Positions 1 through 37,465 of a stretch of 64,000 bases of DNA are shown one piece after another (position 1 is the stretch's first letter; every line of letters begins with the position of its first letter). The notes beneath the pieces are model-generated. The model did no database searches. It worked only from the letters and a program-made list of their open reading frames with translations, and was not told the origin of the DNA. This stretch comes from Girardinichthys multiradiatus (Eukaryota > Chordata > Actinopteri > Cyprinodontiformes > Goodeidae): assembly GCF_021462225.1 (NCBI RefSeq), contig NC_061808.1, positions 26,635,119 through 26,699,118 of the forward strand, in the 5' to 3' direction. Both the position numbers and the translations under genes were made by a program.

Positions 1-321
1 CAAAATCATCCTGAATATGAATATTAGTGTATTTTAATAGAACACAAACACAATGCTTTTACGGGCATTGTTATACTAATTATTGTTATCTAATTAACAA
101 GAAAACATTTTCATAAGAGACATGTACTTTTTCATTCTAAAAATGCTTGTAGATCTGATTTGTAGATTTATTGGAGCTTTACAAAAACTCCCAATCCCAG
201 TTAAAATTTGATTATTTTTAATTTTGTTCTGATCCGTTAAAGTTTTATTCATCAGTCATATGAGTAGATGAATTATGATTTAGATATGACTTTTTTTTTA
301 GGTCAATAAATGTGTTTAAAA

Positions 322-456
322 CTCCGTCCGTCCATCCGTCAAGTCCGTCCGTTGTTTACACCTGCTCGTCCTTGCAGGGTTTCGGGGGTCTGGTGCCTAT
401 CTCCAGCAGTCAGGGGGCGAGAGGCAGGGCACACCCTGGACAGATCGCCAGTCGTT
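322..456 (-). repeat. SINE/LINE tail fragment in fkbp1b intron
   Basis: A (CCGT/CCAT)n stretch runs into a GC-richer segment with cctatctccagcag and acaccctggacagatcgcc. This is the reversed 3' part of the common fish repeat also seen at 23101-23205, 50440-50586 and 63672-63905. The rest of 1-1013 is AT-rich intron with nothing else recognised. Confidence 0.55.
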
Positions 457-914
457 TTTTTAAAACCTGGATGCGTGAAAATAAAAATTTAATTTGAAAT
501 TTTTCATTGAAATGTAATTTAAAGTGAAATTAAATGAAAATTAGAGCAGAAAAATTTAATGTGGAAATAAACGTAAAATGGAAGTTTGTTTTTGCAGTAT
601 CTGAGTTTGAAGTTGTTTGTTTTGTTTATTCTTGTGTAGTGAGTTAATTTTGTAACGTGAAATAATTAACTAAATTCAAGTTTCTTGTAAAATTGGAGAG
701 CTCGTCACACCTTCCTGTCAAAAATCCAAGTGGCTTAGGTTTCCAAACACACAAATGTGGGCATAAAGTGGAATTTCTTGAACTTGTAAGTGGATTTATT
801 TTATTTTTTTCTACACTACAAGACAAAAAAAGCCCGCGCATGCAGAGAGATAACACGCAAACTTTCTTCATTTTGTGGTTTTTATATGTAGCATTTCCCA
901 ATGATAAACGATAA

Positions 915-1142
<228 letters not shown>

Positions 1143-1750
1143 TGGCTGCTTTACAACACAAAGGTCGAACGTTGACCTGGGCTTCATTCGCTACAACCTG
1201 TTCCTACAGGAGACCATACCTGCTTGCCGCCTGCCACAACCTTCTGCCTCTCCTCCTTTTTGTTTTGATTTCTACATCTTCTTCATCTCAGTATTTAAAT
1301 GTAATTTCTGCTGCTTCACTGGCACCTTGTCATTACAGGTTTTATTCCAAGATACCCATGTCCTGCAATACTTTTACTCATATTTTAAGTTCTGTTTGTT
1401 AAATAAAGATTTTTCTTTTTTTTAAATTTCCATCCAACTCTCTTACAATCTAAACTGCTTTACAGTTCAAATAACAGAGGACGGGTACATATGTTCAAGG
1501 TTCTACATTTCTGCTCTGTATGAAACCTGGGCATTAAATACCACTGTCTGCATCGACACTTTGATAAAGGCTTGTCCTGCTGAATCCTCTGAATGATGTT
1601 GCTGTTCAGTTTGTTTTATAACCTATCTATTTAATGCAATTGTATCCTATCAGATCCAACTCAGTACTGTACAGCAATGTTGAAGAGCCATTATCACTAC
1701 AACAGTTTACTGACCAAGTCCTGAATAAAATTGGCATGTACTGTATTAAG
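1143..1750 (+). promoter_or_regulatory. fkbp1b: fkbp1b 3'UTR with two candidate poly(A) signals
   Basis: No coding sequence follows the fkbp1b stop. AATAAA hexamers lie at 1402-1407, about 260 nt after the stop, and at 1724-1729. Either could end the transcript. Confidence 0.5.
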
Positions 1751-3429
1751 TACTCCGAGTCCTGTTTGTAATTTTTATTCAATGAAACTGTTTTACCATC
1801 ATCACCCTGCGAAAGGAGAATTCAGGGCATCATGGGTAAAATTAGTTTATTAGTAAGTTACTCCTTGTAAAACTTGTCAAATTAGAGTTAAAGTCCTGGA
1901 TATTTTTTGAATATTACAGATCTAATAAAATTATGAAAGACAGTCCTAAAAATATCATTAGAATGTATTAAGTTCACATAAAAACAAACTAGTTTGTGTT
2001 TTCTTTGTATTATCTGCTATCAGCGGTGGCTTCACAATACCTTACGATGGACTCTGCCAAAGATGCACATATGTCGCCCACTCTGATACCCACAATAATT
2101 GCACTCGCAGCATCTTAGCTTAGCAGTCACATTAAAAGCTTTTTTTTTTCTTGGAAAGACTAGAAATAAGTGGCGGATTTTTATCACATCAAGGGTATGT
2201 GAAACGCTTTTTTATTCATTTTCGGAAAGCAAACAGGGAAAGGTTCTTCTGAGTAGCCAAGTGCCAAAAAAGGGATGAGTGCAGAAGTTATGAACTAATA
2301 GTTTATTTTATCCTTTTTTTTTCTAAGATCATACATTTTTCTTACATTTTAAAGTGAGGGTATTGAAAGTTGTCAATTGGCAGTTTGTTTTTCACTTTTG
2401 TGCAGTGTGTGTCTAAAAAGGAGCAAACGACACAAGTGGAGGACAGAAGAAGTAGCAGGTCCAAACAACCATAGAATGAAAAAAAAATAAAAAAATGTTT
2501 GGGACCTTTGCTGCACATCTTCCTACCGCTCTCTGCCCATTTCCTGTCCTAATAATGTAATTAAAGGTTGCTGGTGCCACAGAAACAAAGTGCTTTGAAT
2601 GTGCAGATTCCTAAAAGACCAATTATTCGTTTATAATCTGGCTGGGGGTTTCTTCTCTGGATGTTTTAAAGAGGATTCACAAACCATCACTGTATGCAAA
2701 TTCTACAAAACTTCTACATTGTAGTTGTTCTGTTGGATGACCACAGGTGGGCAGTATGTAGCGGTGAGCAAAAATCTTGAACAAAGATATTTTCATAGGC
2801 TGATGAGAAGCTAAACTTATGTGCAACTCTACATATAAAACAACAAACACAAAAGTCTATTATTTTCTACTTCAAAATTAGAATGAAGGCATTAGCCTGA
2901 ACCACAGAGCGCATATGTGAAAAAAATGTCAATTTGTGCTAAAATATTTGTTTCTTCTGTTAGCAGAGAGGCGCACGTGTTCAAATGTTTTGTAGTCTCC
3001 AGAAAAATATGATTATCTAATATTTTTACCGGAATTTCATAAAATGACTTAATATACTCTAATTAGATTAGATTGGAGTACTTTATGAGTTTCTAATTTT
3101 ATAAAGGGCTCGAGGAGTAACACTTATGAGCCCATCATATCTAAATGGGAAATTTATGTAATTTACAAATATTTTTTCTACAAGACACTGAATAAACACG
3201 GTTGAATTGCAGCGTTTTACTCCAGTAATTAATATTAAAGGTATGGGGTTAAGGTGTTTCAGGAGCCTAGCTTCGTCTCTGCTAAAAATGCCGTATATTC
3301 AGTTAATAAAATAAAGCAATTTACGTCATCATACTACCACTTTAAACTGCTCTGATACTCATAACGTTACTGCTAAATAAAACCTACAAGCTTTAGTTTA
3401 ACATTAACTTCCGGGGTCATGGATGAAAG
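1751..3429. other. Intergenic spacer between fkbp1b and mmut
   Basis: AT-rich, no convincing exon on either strand and no recognised transposon. A T-rich tract lies near 2141-2153. Confidence 0.4.
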
Positions 3430-3541
3430 TTCACCGTTTTTGAGTCTAGCACACGATTGGCTGAGGGTGAGTGTTGTGAAACGTCATTGGACAACAGAAA
3501 ACACGCGTTTTAGGAGCTTGAACAGCACAACAAACTACAAG
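3430..3541 (+). promoter_or_regulatory. mmut: Probable mmut promoter and noncoding first exon
   Basis: Two inverted CCAAT boxes (ATTGG at 3456-3460 and 3486-3490) sit 30 bp apart in a locally GC-richer stretch with no TATA box. A possible donor, ACAAG followed by GTCAGA, ends an exon at 3541. MMUT genes usually have a noncoding first exon and begin translation in exon 2, which fits this position about 1 kb before the start-codon exon. The exact transcription start is inferred. Confidence 0.35.
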
Positions 3542-4095
3542 GTCAGAAACTTGCTTGAAAACGTTCTGTAAAATGTTGCATAAAAAGTCGCAGAAATGAG
3601 CCGAGTTGTTTTGCATATTTTGCGTCCATCTGCTAATATAGACGAGTGGAAATGTTTAATGTTTTCTTGTTAGATAGCTATGGTTAGCAGTTAGCCTTAC
3701 GATACCAGTTTGCTTTTCCCTTTATTTGAATGGCTAAGAAAACAAACTTCCTTTAGTATTAAAGTACATTTTAATCGTCAGTGTGGTATTCAGCTGTTGG
3801 GGTTTCAGTGCTACACTCAAGCTAACAGTGTTATTGTCGGCATTCGCCAATAGTTTATGTTCACTTTACTGTTAACATACAGTAAAGCGCTTTTTATGAG
3901 CTGTTCAAATTCTTGTGAAAGTGGCCACTAGGCTATTTGCACATATACTAAACAATTAAAAGTACTAAAATGTCCTAAAGCAGTAATGAACCGTCTTTTG
4001 TTTGACTATTTAAAAAGCTGTACGTGCTGGATTAAGAGTTGATCATGAACCGATCTTGAAACCAAGATGAGTTGTGATTTTATTTGGCTAAAGCG

Positions 4096-4440
4096 AGAGG
4101 CTGTACAGACCTGGCCAAAAGTTTTTGTTCATGACACAGACGTTGTGCACAAATCAGACATTACATTATGAGCCCCCTATAACCATCCAGTATGGCTGAA
4201 TTAAAACAGTTCTGCAAAGAAGAGTGGGTCAGAATTCCTCCACAAGGATGTAAAAGACCTCCTGGCTGTTTTTGCTGTCAAGGGTGGCTGTTGCTTTTTT
4301 TGCACTAGGACAGGATGGTCTGGAAAGCTTTTTTCCCCTTTAAAAAGGAAATCATGATTTGCTTTTTGTTTTTACACAGGTTCTCTTTCACATCAACATT
4401 TCTGTGAGAATCTGAAATATTTAAGCGTCCCAAAAAAAGT
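4096..4440 (+). repeat. Decayed Tc1-family transposon 3' end in mmut intron 1
   Basis: The stretch at 4200-4260 translates to a broken Tc1 C-terminal motif (FCKEEWVRIPPQ). It is flanked by typical Tc1 tail text such as cctggccaaaagttttt. No intact frame remains. Confidence 0.4.
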
Positions 4441-4567
4441 AAAAAGAAGACGTTAGTAAAGCAGTTTCATATTTTAAATATGTAAAGGAAAAAATGCTGC
4501 ATATGTCAACTTATTATCAGATTGTTCTCAATAAACCTCTCCTCATCTCTTTTCCTCCAGATTACCC

Positions 4568-4585
4568 ATGTGTGTGTTTGACTGA
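4568..4585 (+). promoter_or_regulatory. mmut: Short upstream ORF in mmut leader
   Basis: Exon 2 starts at 4561 after a TCCTCCAG acceptor. An ATG at 4568 opens five codons (MCVFD) ending at TGA 4583-4585, 13 nt before the main start at 4599. It lies in the mature leader if the acceptor is right. A regulatory effect is inferred only. Confidence 0.4.
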
Positions 4586-4598
4586 GCCAGCAGTCCGG

Positions 4599-29935
<25,337 letters not shown>

Positions 29936-30186
29936 AAACAAACATCTTTGGTTTATTTGATTTCACCTTTGTGTCAGTATCACGAAAGTTAAATTCTGTT
30001 TGAATTTCTTTCCCTGCAAGGTGTATATATTAGGTAATATCCCCCTGCGTATCTTGGATATTTCAGAAATCAAGTTAATACTTATCAAGACCTCTGTGTA
30101 GACCTGCTATGAATGTAATTTTTCTGCTGTTTCTAAGCAGAATGTAATTAACATCAGTGGGATCGACGTGTGTAGATTGAATCTGA

Positions 30187-30192
30187 AATAAA
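30187..30192 (+). terminator. mmut: mmut poly(A) signal
   Basis: AATAAA 252 nt after the mmut stop codon, followed by a T/GT-rich stretch. Confidence 0.6.
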
Positions 30193-30401
30193 GTGTCCTT
30201 CTGTATTTATATCTGTCCTCTTAATGTCAAGGTCAATGTGAATTTTATTTTATTATTTCTCCTGCATGTTTAAAAGCATTTAGAAACTTTTACTGAGAGG
30301 AAAAGAATCTGTTTAAAACAGATGGAGATTGGATTTTTCTATGTAATCTACAGCCTGTTTAGAGCCTACGCTTGAACTAAAGTTTGTCAACTTTGAAAGC
30401 G

Positions 30402-31326
30402 TCATTTAAACTGCATCATTGTTTCTATGATTTGAATGTATTGTGAGTTATGTGATAGACCAACACATAGCAGCGCACAATTGTGAAGTTGAAAAAAATC
30501 CAGTACATGGTTTTCAAAATGTTTTACAATTAAAGATTTAAGTTGCTTAGTAGGATCCCTTTTCCAAGCAATTGTAGTTGCAGGTTTTTGGGATATCTCC
30601 CTACCAGCTTTTAACATCTAGAATTTCTAAATTTTTTGTCCATTCTTTGGAAAACAGGTGAAGCTTAGACTGGATAGATAGCATTTCTAAACATCAGTTT
30701 GGCTTCTCCATCCAGATTTAGGCCTGGACTTTAAATGAGCAAATCTAACAAATGAATAGGCTTTGATTAAAACCATTCCATTGCAACTTTGGCTGGATTC
30801 TTAGGGTCATTGTCCTACTGTAAGGTAAAATCTCGGGTCTTCTGCAGCCTCTAACAGGTTTTCTTTCAGAAGTACACTTTGTTTAGCTGCATCCATCTTC
30901 CTGGCAGCTCTGACCAGCTGCTTTGTCAGTAATGAAGAACAGCATCCACACAGTACAATGCTGCCACCAGCATTTTTCAAAGTGGGAATTGTGTGTTATA
31001 GTAATGTGCTGTGTTAGTTTTCTGCCTTTTGCATATTGGCCTAAAAGTTCCCTTATGGTCTCAGTTGATCAGAGAACCTTCTTGGTCACCTTTGCTGTGT
31101 TCCCTACATGGTTTTAATTTAATGGTCATCTTTTCATTTTCAGACTAATGATTCAGCAACCTCACAGCTTTTTCCCTGACCTATCTTCTGTGTTCCTTGG
31201 TCTTCATGATGCTGTTTGTTTACTAATGTTCACTAATAGACCTCTGATTGATGAATTAACTTGCAGCCTGAAAAAATGTGGGATGGTTCAACATGCTGTA
31301 TATCTATTTTGCAAGTTGGCAACATA
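30402..31326 (-). repeat. Decayed Tc1-like transposon between mmut and the opsin
   Basis: About 0.9 kb of reverse-strand Tc1-like text shared with 10020-14225: ggtcattgtcctactg, ctctaacaggttttct, ctgaccagctgctttg, caatgctgccaccagca, and tgttccttggtcttcatga. All frames are broken. Its right side is cut by Tc1 copy 2. Confidence 0.65.
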
Positions 31327-31328
31327 TA

Positions 31329-32937
31329 CAGGTCCTTCTCAAAATATTAGCATATTGTGATAAAGTTCATTATTTTCCCATAATGTCATGATGAAAATTT
31401 AACATTCATATATTTTAGATTCATTGCACACTAACTGAAATATTTCAGGTCTTTTATTGTCTTAATATGGATGATTTTGGCATACAGCTCATGAAAACTC
31501 AAAATTCCTATCTCACAAAATTAGCATATCATTAAAAGTGTCTCTAAACGAGCTATGAACCTAATCATCTGAATCAACGAGTTAACTCTAAACACCTGCA
31601 AAAGATTCCTGAGGCCTTTAAAACTCCCAGCCTGGTTCATCACTCAAAACCCCAATCATGGGTAAGACTGCCGACCTGACTGCTGTCCAGAAGGCCACTA
31701 TTGACACCCTCAAGCAAGAGGGTAAGACAGAAAGAAATTTCTGAACGAATAGGCTGTTCCCAGAGTGCTGTATCAAGGCACCTCAGTGGGAAGTCTGTGG
31801 GAAGGAAAAAGTGTGGCAGAAAACGCTGCACAACGAGAAGAGGTGACCGGACCCTGAGGAAGATTGTGGAGAAGGGCCGATTCCAGACCTTGGGGGACCT
31901 GCGGAAGCAGTGGACTGAGTCTGGAGTAGAAACATCCAGAGCCACCGTGCACAGGCGTGTGCAGGAAATGGGCTACAGGTGCCGCATTCCCCAGGTCAAG
32001 CCACTTTTGAACTAGAAACAGCGGCAGAAGCGCCTGACCTGGGCTACAGAGAAGCAGCACTGGACTGTTGCTCAGTGGTCCAAAGTACTTTTTTCGGGTG
32101 AAAGCAAATTCTGCATGTCATTCGGAAATCAAGGTGCCAGAGTCTGGAGGAAGACTGGGGAGAAGGAAATGCCAAAATGCCAGAAGTCCAGTGTCAAGTA
32201 CCCACAGTCAGTGATGGTCTGGGGTGCCGTGTCAGCTGCTGGTGTTGGTCCACTGTGTTTTATCAAGGGCAGGGTCAATGCAGCTAGCTATCAGGAGATT
32301 TTGGAGCACTTCATGCTTCCATCTGCTGAAAAGCTTTATGGAGATGAAGATTTCATTTTTCAGCACGACTTGGCACCTGCTCACAGTGCCAAAACCACTG
32401 GTAAATGGTTTACTGACCATGGTATCACTGTGCTCAATTGGCCTGCCAACTCTCCTGACCTGAACCCCATAGAGAATCTGTGGGATATTGTGAAGAGAAC
32501 GTTGAGAGACTCAAGACCCAACACTCTGGATGAGCTAAAGGCCGCTATCGAAGCATCCTGGGCCTCCATAAGACCTCAGCAGTGCCACAGGCTGATTGCC
32601 TCCATGCCACGCCGCATTGAAGCAGTCATTTCTGCAAAAGGATTCCTGACCAAGTATTGAGTGCATAACTGTACATGATTATTTGAAGGTTGACGTTTTT
32701 TGTATTAAAAACACTTTTCTTTTATTGGTCGGATGAAATATGCTAATTTTGTGAGATAGGAATTTTGGGTTTTCATGAGCTGTATGCCACAATCATCCGT
32801 ATTAAGACAATAAAAGACCTGAAATATTTCAGTTAGTGTGCAATGAATCTAAAATATATAAATGTTAAATTTTCATCATGACATTATGGAAAATAATGAA
32901 CTTTATCACAATATGCTAATATTTTGAGAAGGACCTG
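31329..32937 (+). mobile_element. Tc1-family DNA transposon, copy 2 (1609 bp, dead)
   Basis: Same family as copy 1, with complete IR/DR ends and TA flanks (31327-31328 and 32938-32939). Nearly identical to copies 1 and 3 by eye, so the family spread recently. Confidence 0.95.
31658..32660 (+). pseudogene. Tc1 transposase, broken copy 2
   Basis: ATG at 31658 as in copy 1. A 2-nt deletion near 31726 shifts the frame early. Downstream, CAG is now TAG at 32013-32015. The first catalytic Asp is changed to Gly (GGT at 32097-32099, FSGESKF). The second Asp (QHDLAPAH) and the Glu (NPIENLW) remain. Residues after 32115 are open to the normal stop. Three independent lesions make it a pseudogene. It keeps Trp in VMVWGAVSA and Arg in MPRRIEAV, which helps infer the ancestral state. 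Confidence 0.92.
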
Positions 32938-32939
32938 TA

Positions 32940-34129
32940 CAGGTTATGCTCACCTTTTGGTCCAGATGGTGATCAGTTTGATGGATACGGGTTAATTTTG
33001 AGGTGACCCAGAAGGTCAGTTGTGGGGTTGATTATTCAGAATTTCTGGTGATCCCTTTCTTGACATATGTTGGATTCAAAGCAGTAAGATTAAGGACATA
33101 CATGACCTTTTACTGCACTCAGTTCCTTGCTTTGAAAATAACCACAACAAACTAGAGTTGGAGAAATTGCTTCTCATTCTTTGCCCTTAAAAAACTGGTG
33201 GCAACATTTCACACTCTTACAGGGCTAAATGTTAATCACAGTAAGTATAATTTTTTCAACAAATGCCTTTTAATGTAAACATTGAGATACAATATACCAT
33301 GGATATTCATGACACCATACATGTAAACTATTGTAACTGATTGCATTACACTTGTATTTATTGTCCATAGCTTGGCTTCGTTCATTATGTGTTTATTCAT
33401 TAATATGACCAGTAACTTTTGCACATAAAATGCTCCAGGGTCTGAGCTTAACATTCACAAATTGCAAAATAAAATATTCAACAGCAGTTTCAAGAAAAAA
33501 TAACATTGCACAAAAATGTAAGTCAAATTATACATATTTACTGTGGTAAAAAAAAGGGTTATCCGTTTCTTTTTTTCAGTAAAGGAAACAAAAACAAATG
33601 GTATTTACAGCCAAAAAGAGAACGGTGTGTAGATGCTAACATGCATCAACCAGTGGGTTAAATGCAATTATTTTTCCAGATTTATTGAGCAAAGTCCAGA
33701 TGAAAGCAGTAAGGTCACTTGTTTTCAGTGGCAAGGATACACAGCAATGCAACTACAAAAAAGGTTAAAAGGTTGAAACCAGACAATATATCACCTGCAG
33801 TAGATAAGCCATAAACACCAGGGGCAGTCTTGTAGTGAGTAACATGAGGTATGCAAATTCTCACATTTTCACAGATGATGAGCCAAAATGCACTGAAACA
33901 CCAAAGATCACTGGACGTATTGGATGCAAAGAACAGAACACACCTGAGAGAGATTGGTGAATGTTGTGCAAAATGTGAATTGTTGTAATGTGATATTCCT
34001 GTTATTTGACATTTGTCATACTCTGCTGATGTGCTTTCCTCTTTAGTTTCTTCACTTACAAAATCAAGATTAGCTTAAGTGCTAACAGCTTGGAAAAAAG
34101 TGGCTTTCCACAATGTTTATGAGCGTGTT
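32940..34129. other. Intergenic stretch without recognised features
   Basis: AT-rich. Short ORFs only, none with a recognisable domain. Confidence 0.4.
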
Positions 34130-34600
34130 CATGGAATTTAGGTCATGAGGTCAAACACTGATGTTAAACGATAAGGCCTGGCTAGCAGTCTCTGCTCTAC
34201 TACAACCCAAAGGGGTTCTATCTGGTTGAGGTCAGGATTGTGTAGGCCACTCAAGCTGCATCCACACCAAACTCTCTCATCCTTGTCTTTATGCGTCCAT
34301 GTCCCTACAGATCTTGCTTTGTGCATTGGTGTGCGGTTATGTTAGAACAGGAAGGGGCCATCTATCCGGCTGTTCCGGTAGAGTTGGGAGCATGAAATTA
34401 TCCAAAATGTGTAGGTATGCTACAGCATTGAGAGTTTTCTTTACTGGAATTACTGGTCAAGCTCTACACCATAATCCCTTCTGTGCCAAGTTTTAAGCTT
34501 GACACAATGCAGTCAGGCAAATGCTGTTCTTCTGACAACTGCTAAAGTCAGGCTGGTCTATTGGATTACAAGACAGAGAGGCATATGGAGCTGAAAGAGT
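34130..34600 (-). repeat. Decayed DNA transposon
   Basis: Reverse-strand text such as ttctatctggttgaggtcag, ccaaactctctcatcc and aacaggaaggggccatc is typical of a widespread fish Tc1-type element whose transposase frame has rotted away. Confidence 0.5.
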
Positions 34601-34639
34601 CTCAGTAAAGATAAATGCAAAAACTACATTCACTTATGC

Positions 34640-34835
34640 ACCTTCAGGATTTGTAAAAGCACACACGTGATTCATAAATACACACATATAGGATTCACAA
34701 ATGCACACTAAATTTACAAATGCAGACAGAATGAAAAAGCACAGAAGATTGACCAATGCACACAAAATTCAGAAATTCTCACAAAATTTACAAATGCACA
34801 CAAGATTCAGAAATGTACAAGAAAAGATTCAACTT
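34640..34835 (+). repeat. Degenerate 19-bp tandem repeat
   Basis: About seven to nine imperfect units of roughly TTCACAAATGCACACAAAA, alternating TTCACAAATG, TTTACAAATG and TTCAGAAATG starts. Units differ by substitutions and a few indels. Confidence 0.7.
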
Positions 34836-35407
34836 TGCATTTTTGCTTGTGGTCTGTGAACTGCATTTGTATCTGGATTTTGATTTGGCTCCACACGCAA
34901 ATGCCTTTTTCTATTAGGGAATGAGCTTCTACCAATCAGATATCCCCCTTGTTTCAGCCAATCACCAGAATGCACCACCAGAATGCACCTGGCAGATGAT
35001 TTACTTATAGGCCAATCACATAAACCTGTTCATATATATCCATATCCATGTGGTGTGGGCACGAGCCAGCGGTGGAGTTCAGCCAGTTGAGACCTCAACA
35101 TGGCTTCTGTGAATCACAGGGGGGCGATAAGTGAAAACCTAACTTGACATTTTTAGCTAGTTATCCCCTTGTTATGAGATGTTGTTTAATTATTGATGTT
35201 AATTGGTTTTATTGTGCAACCATCAACATAAGCTAGCTCTCTAGCGTAATTTGCTTGCTGAGCTCACATAGGTGCATGATTCATCACTCTTGCATCTATA
35301 AATAAGACTTCAGGTAAAGATTATTCTCATCAATTCTGCTGGCCTATTAAATTAAAATACACTGTATCAAAGAATATTTTTCCACGCATTTGTACAATAG
35401 TTGCAAA

Positions 35408-36352
35408 ATGAGTTGGATCCACTGGAAGAAGAGAAAACCGGACAGACTTGGCAGGCCCAAGCGCATAGTGAGGGTCTGCTGGGAACGTCTGGCAGAGCCC
35501 TCGGCCAGGGATGTATGCAATCCCCACCTCCGGGAGAGCTTTGACCAGATTCCGGGGGATGTTGGAGACATAGAGTCCAAGTGGACCATGTTCTCCGCAT
35601 CTATTGTCGACGCTACTGCCCGTAGCTGCGGCCGTAAGGTCTGCAGTGCCAGTCGCGGCGGCAATCCCCAAACCCGGTGGTGGACACCGGCAGTAAGGGA
35701 TGCTGCCAACTATCGGTTGGCCTCGAAGCGATTCTGGCAAACCGCCTCAGGAGGGGGAAGCAGTGCTTTGCCAAGTCTGTTTACAGTGGGGGTGGGAGGC
35801 TGCTGACCTCGACTGGGGACATTATTGGGCAGTGGAAGGAGTACTTTGAGGATGTCCTCAATCTGCCCTTTGTCACCGGTCCTGTTCATAACTTTTATGG
35901 ACAGGATTTCTAGGTGCAGCCAAGAGCCGGAGGGGGTCTGGTTTGGGGTCCAGTGGATTTTGTCTCTTCTTTTTGCAGATGACTTTGTCCTGCTGGCCCC
36001 CTCTAGCCAAGACCTACAGCATGAACTGGGGCGGTTTGCAGCCGAGTGTGAAGTAGCTGGGATGAAGATCAGCTCCTCCAAGTCCGAGGCCATGGTTCTC
36101 AACCAGAAAAGGGTGGCTTGTCCTCTTCAGGTTGGAGGGGAGTTCCTGCCTCAAGTTCAAGTATCTCGGGTCTTGTTCATCTATATCTGATGCCTCCTTG
36201 ACGCCTTCCTTGGGAGGTGTTCCATGCACGTCCCATCGGGAGGAGGCCCAGGGGACGGCCCAGGACATGCTAGAGGGACTATGTCTCTCGGCTGGCCTGC
36301 TGCCCCCGCGACCCGGTCCCGGATAAAGCGGAAGACGACGAGTACGAGTTCT
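35408..36352 (+). mobile_element. RTE-like LINE, 5'-truncated with internal deletions
   Basis: Starts inside the region matching 20449 of the other copy and ends with the same GACGACGAGTACGAG tail. Three parts are missing: near 35708, near 35866 (jump from the 21055 equivalent to 21728) and near 36178 (jump from the 22052 equivalent to 22399). The RT box here reads FADDFVLLAPSS, the canonical form. No useful frame remains. Confidence 0.85.
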
Positions 36353-36469
36353 ACAATAGTTATGTTTACTGGGTTTGTTTGGTCAAAGTATTTTTTAATT
36401 TTAAGCAATATAGAATGCCGTTATACAGTGTCCTGTCAAGGATCTTTTCGTTATTTTGTCACATTAAAA

Positions 36470-36620
36470 CAAATACCTCAGTATACTTTATTAGGTTTTA
36501 TGTGTTAGACCAAAGCAATATAGTGCATAAATGTTAAGAGGACAGAAAATGATGCATGGTTTTTAAAATCTTTTCTGTTCTATTTTAAAACTAAGAAAGT
36601 GTGGGTTTCGACCATTATCT
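36470..36620 (-). repeat. Decayed Tc1-like terminal fragment
   Basis: Shares tgtgttagaccaaagca-type text with the end of the 30402-31326 remnant (gtgatagaccaacacatag). Confidence 0.4.
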
Positions 36621-37426
36621 CATAGTTTTTGGATAAAAACCTGATATAGAATCAGAACCACTGAGTCCTCTATGTTCCTCTTCCTCTTTACCCTTAAACT
36701 GTGCTCTGCAGAACTAGCTTCAGCAAACATGCCTTTCCAAAGTTTGCAAGAGTAGAGATACATTTTTATCACAAATCTGTTTTAGACTGTGCTTTTAAAG
36801 CTACATAATCATGTTCTGAAAGTAACTGTACATTTACACCTCATAATACAAGGTTTACACAGAAAAACAGCAGCTTCTTTACAATCTTGTGTTCTTGTAC
36901 GCTGTTGGGAGATAGAATTTGTGTGACCTTCAAGAACAGCCCAGTTATGGTTGAAACACACAATGCACATAGAAGCACAATTCCTTCACCACATAAAACT
37001 GAAGTCCATAAAGTAAACATTGTCACTTTCTCTCTGGTTTGTGCAAAGGTTATCATAGTTCTCTGTACAACATCTGGCTTTGAACCTTTGCTAATTAACA
37101 TCTTCACCCTCTATCACTTTTAAACCTCGGGTTCTTTCCCATGCGGCTCTGTGACTTTAAACATACCCTAAATCTAAAACCTGTTGGTTGTGATCGTTTC
37201 CTCTATAAATTTGTTTTACTCAGAAGTCTTTCCGGGTGCCATCTCAAAGCTTAAATTGAACACTGTTTTATATTGGTTGTTGGCTGAACATTCAGAGCAT
37301 TTAACACGGGGCTTTTCATCCATCACGCATGTCTACCAAAGGACCCAGTTACCTGGTTATAACAAAGAAAAGCCAGAATATTTTTTTTCTATTCCAAAAT
37401 TATGAGAGTTGACAACTCAGCTCAGT

Positions 37427-37432
37427 TTTATT
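37427..37432 (-). terminator. Opsin gene poly(A) signal
   Basis: TTTATT on the + strand, i.e. AATAAA on the opsin strand, 33 nt past the opsin stop codon. Confidence 0.5.
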
Positions 37433-37465
37433 TTTCATGTATGTCCCAATTCCTTTACCCCAAAG

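Noticed and set aside
693..914. 73-codon frame in the fkbp1b intron
   Set aside because: AT-rich, no homology, no matching splice sites. It lies before the clear acceptor at 1011-1013.
4494..4598. Upstream in-frame Met codons extending the mmut frame to the left
   Set aside because: The sequence before 4561 is a pyrimidine tract ending in CAG, i.e. intron. The family start pattern (a short mitochondrial presequence) fits ATG 4599.
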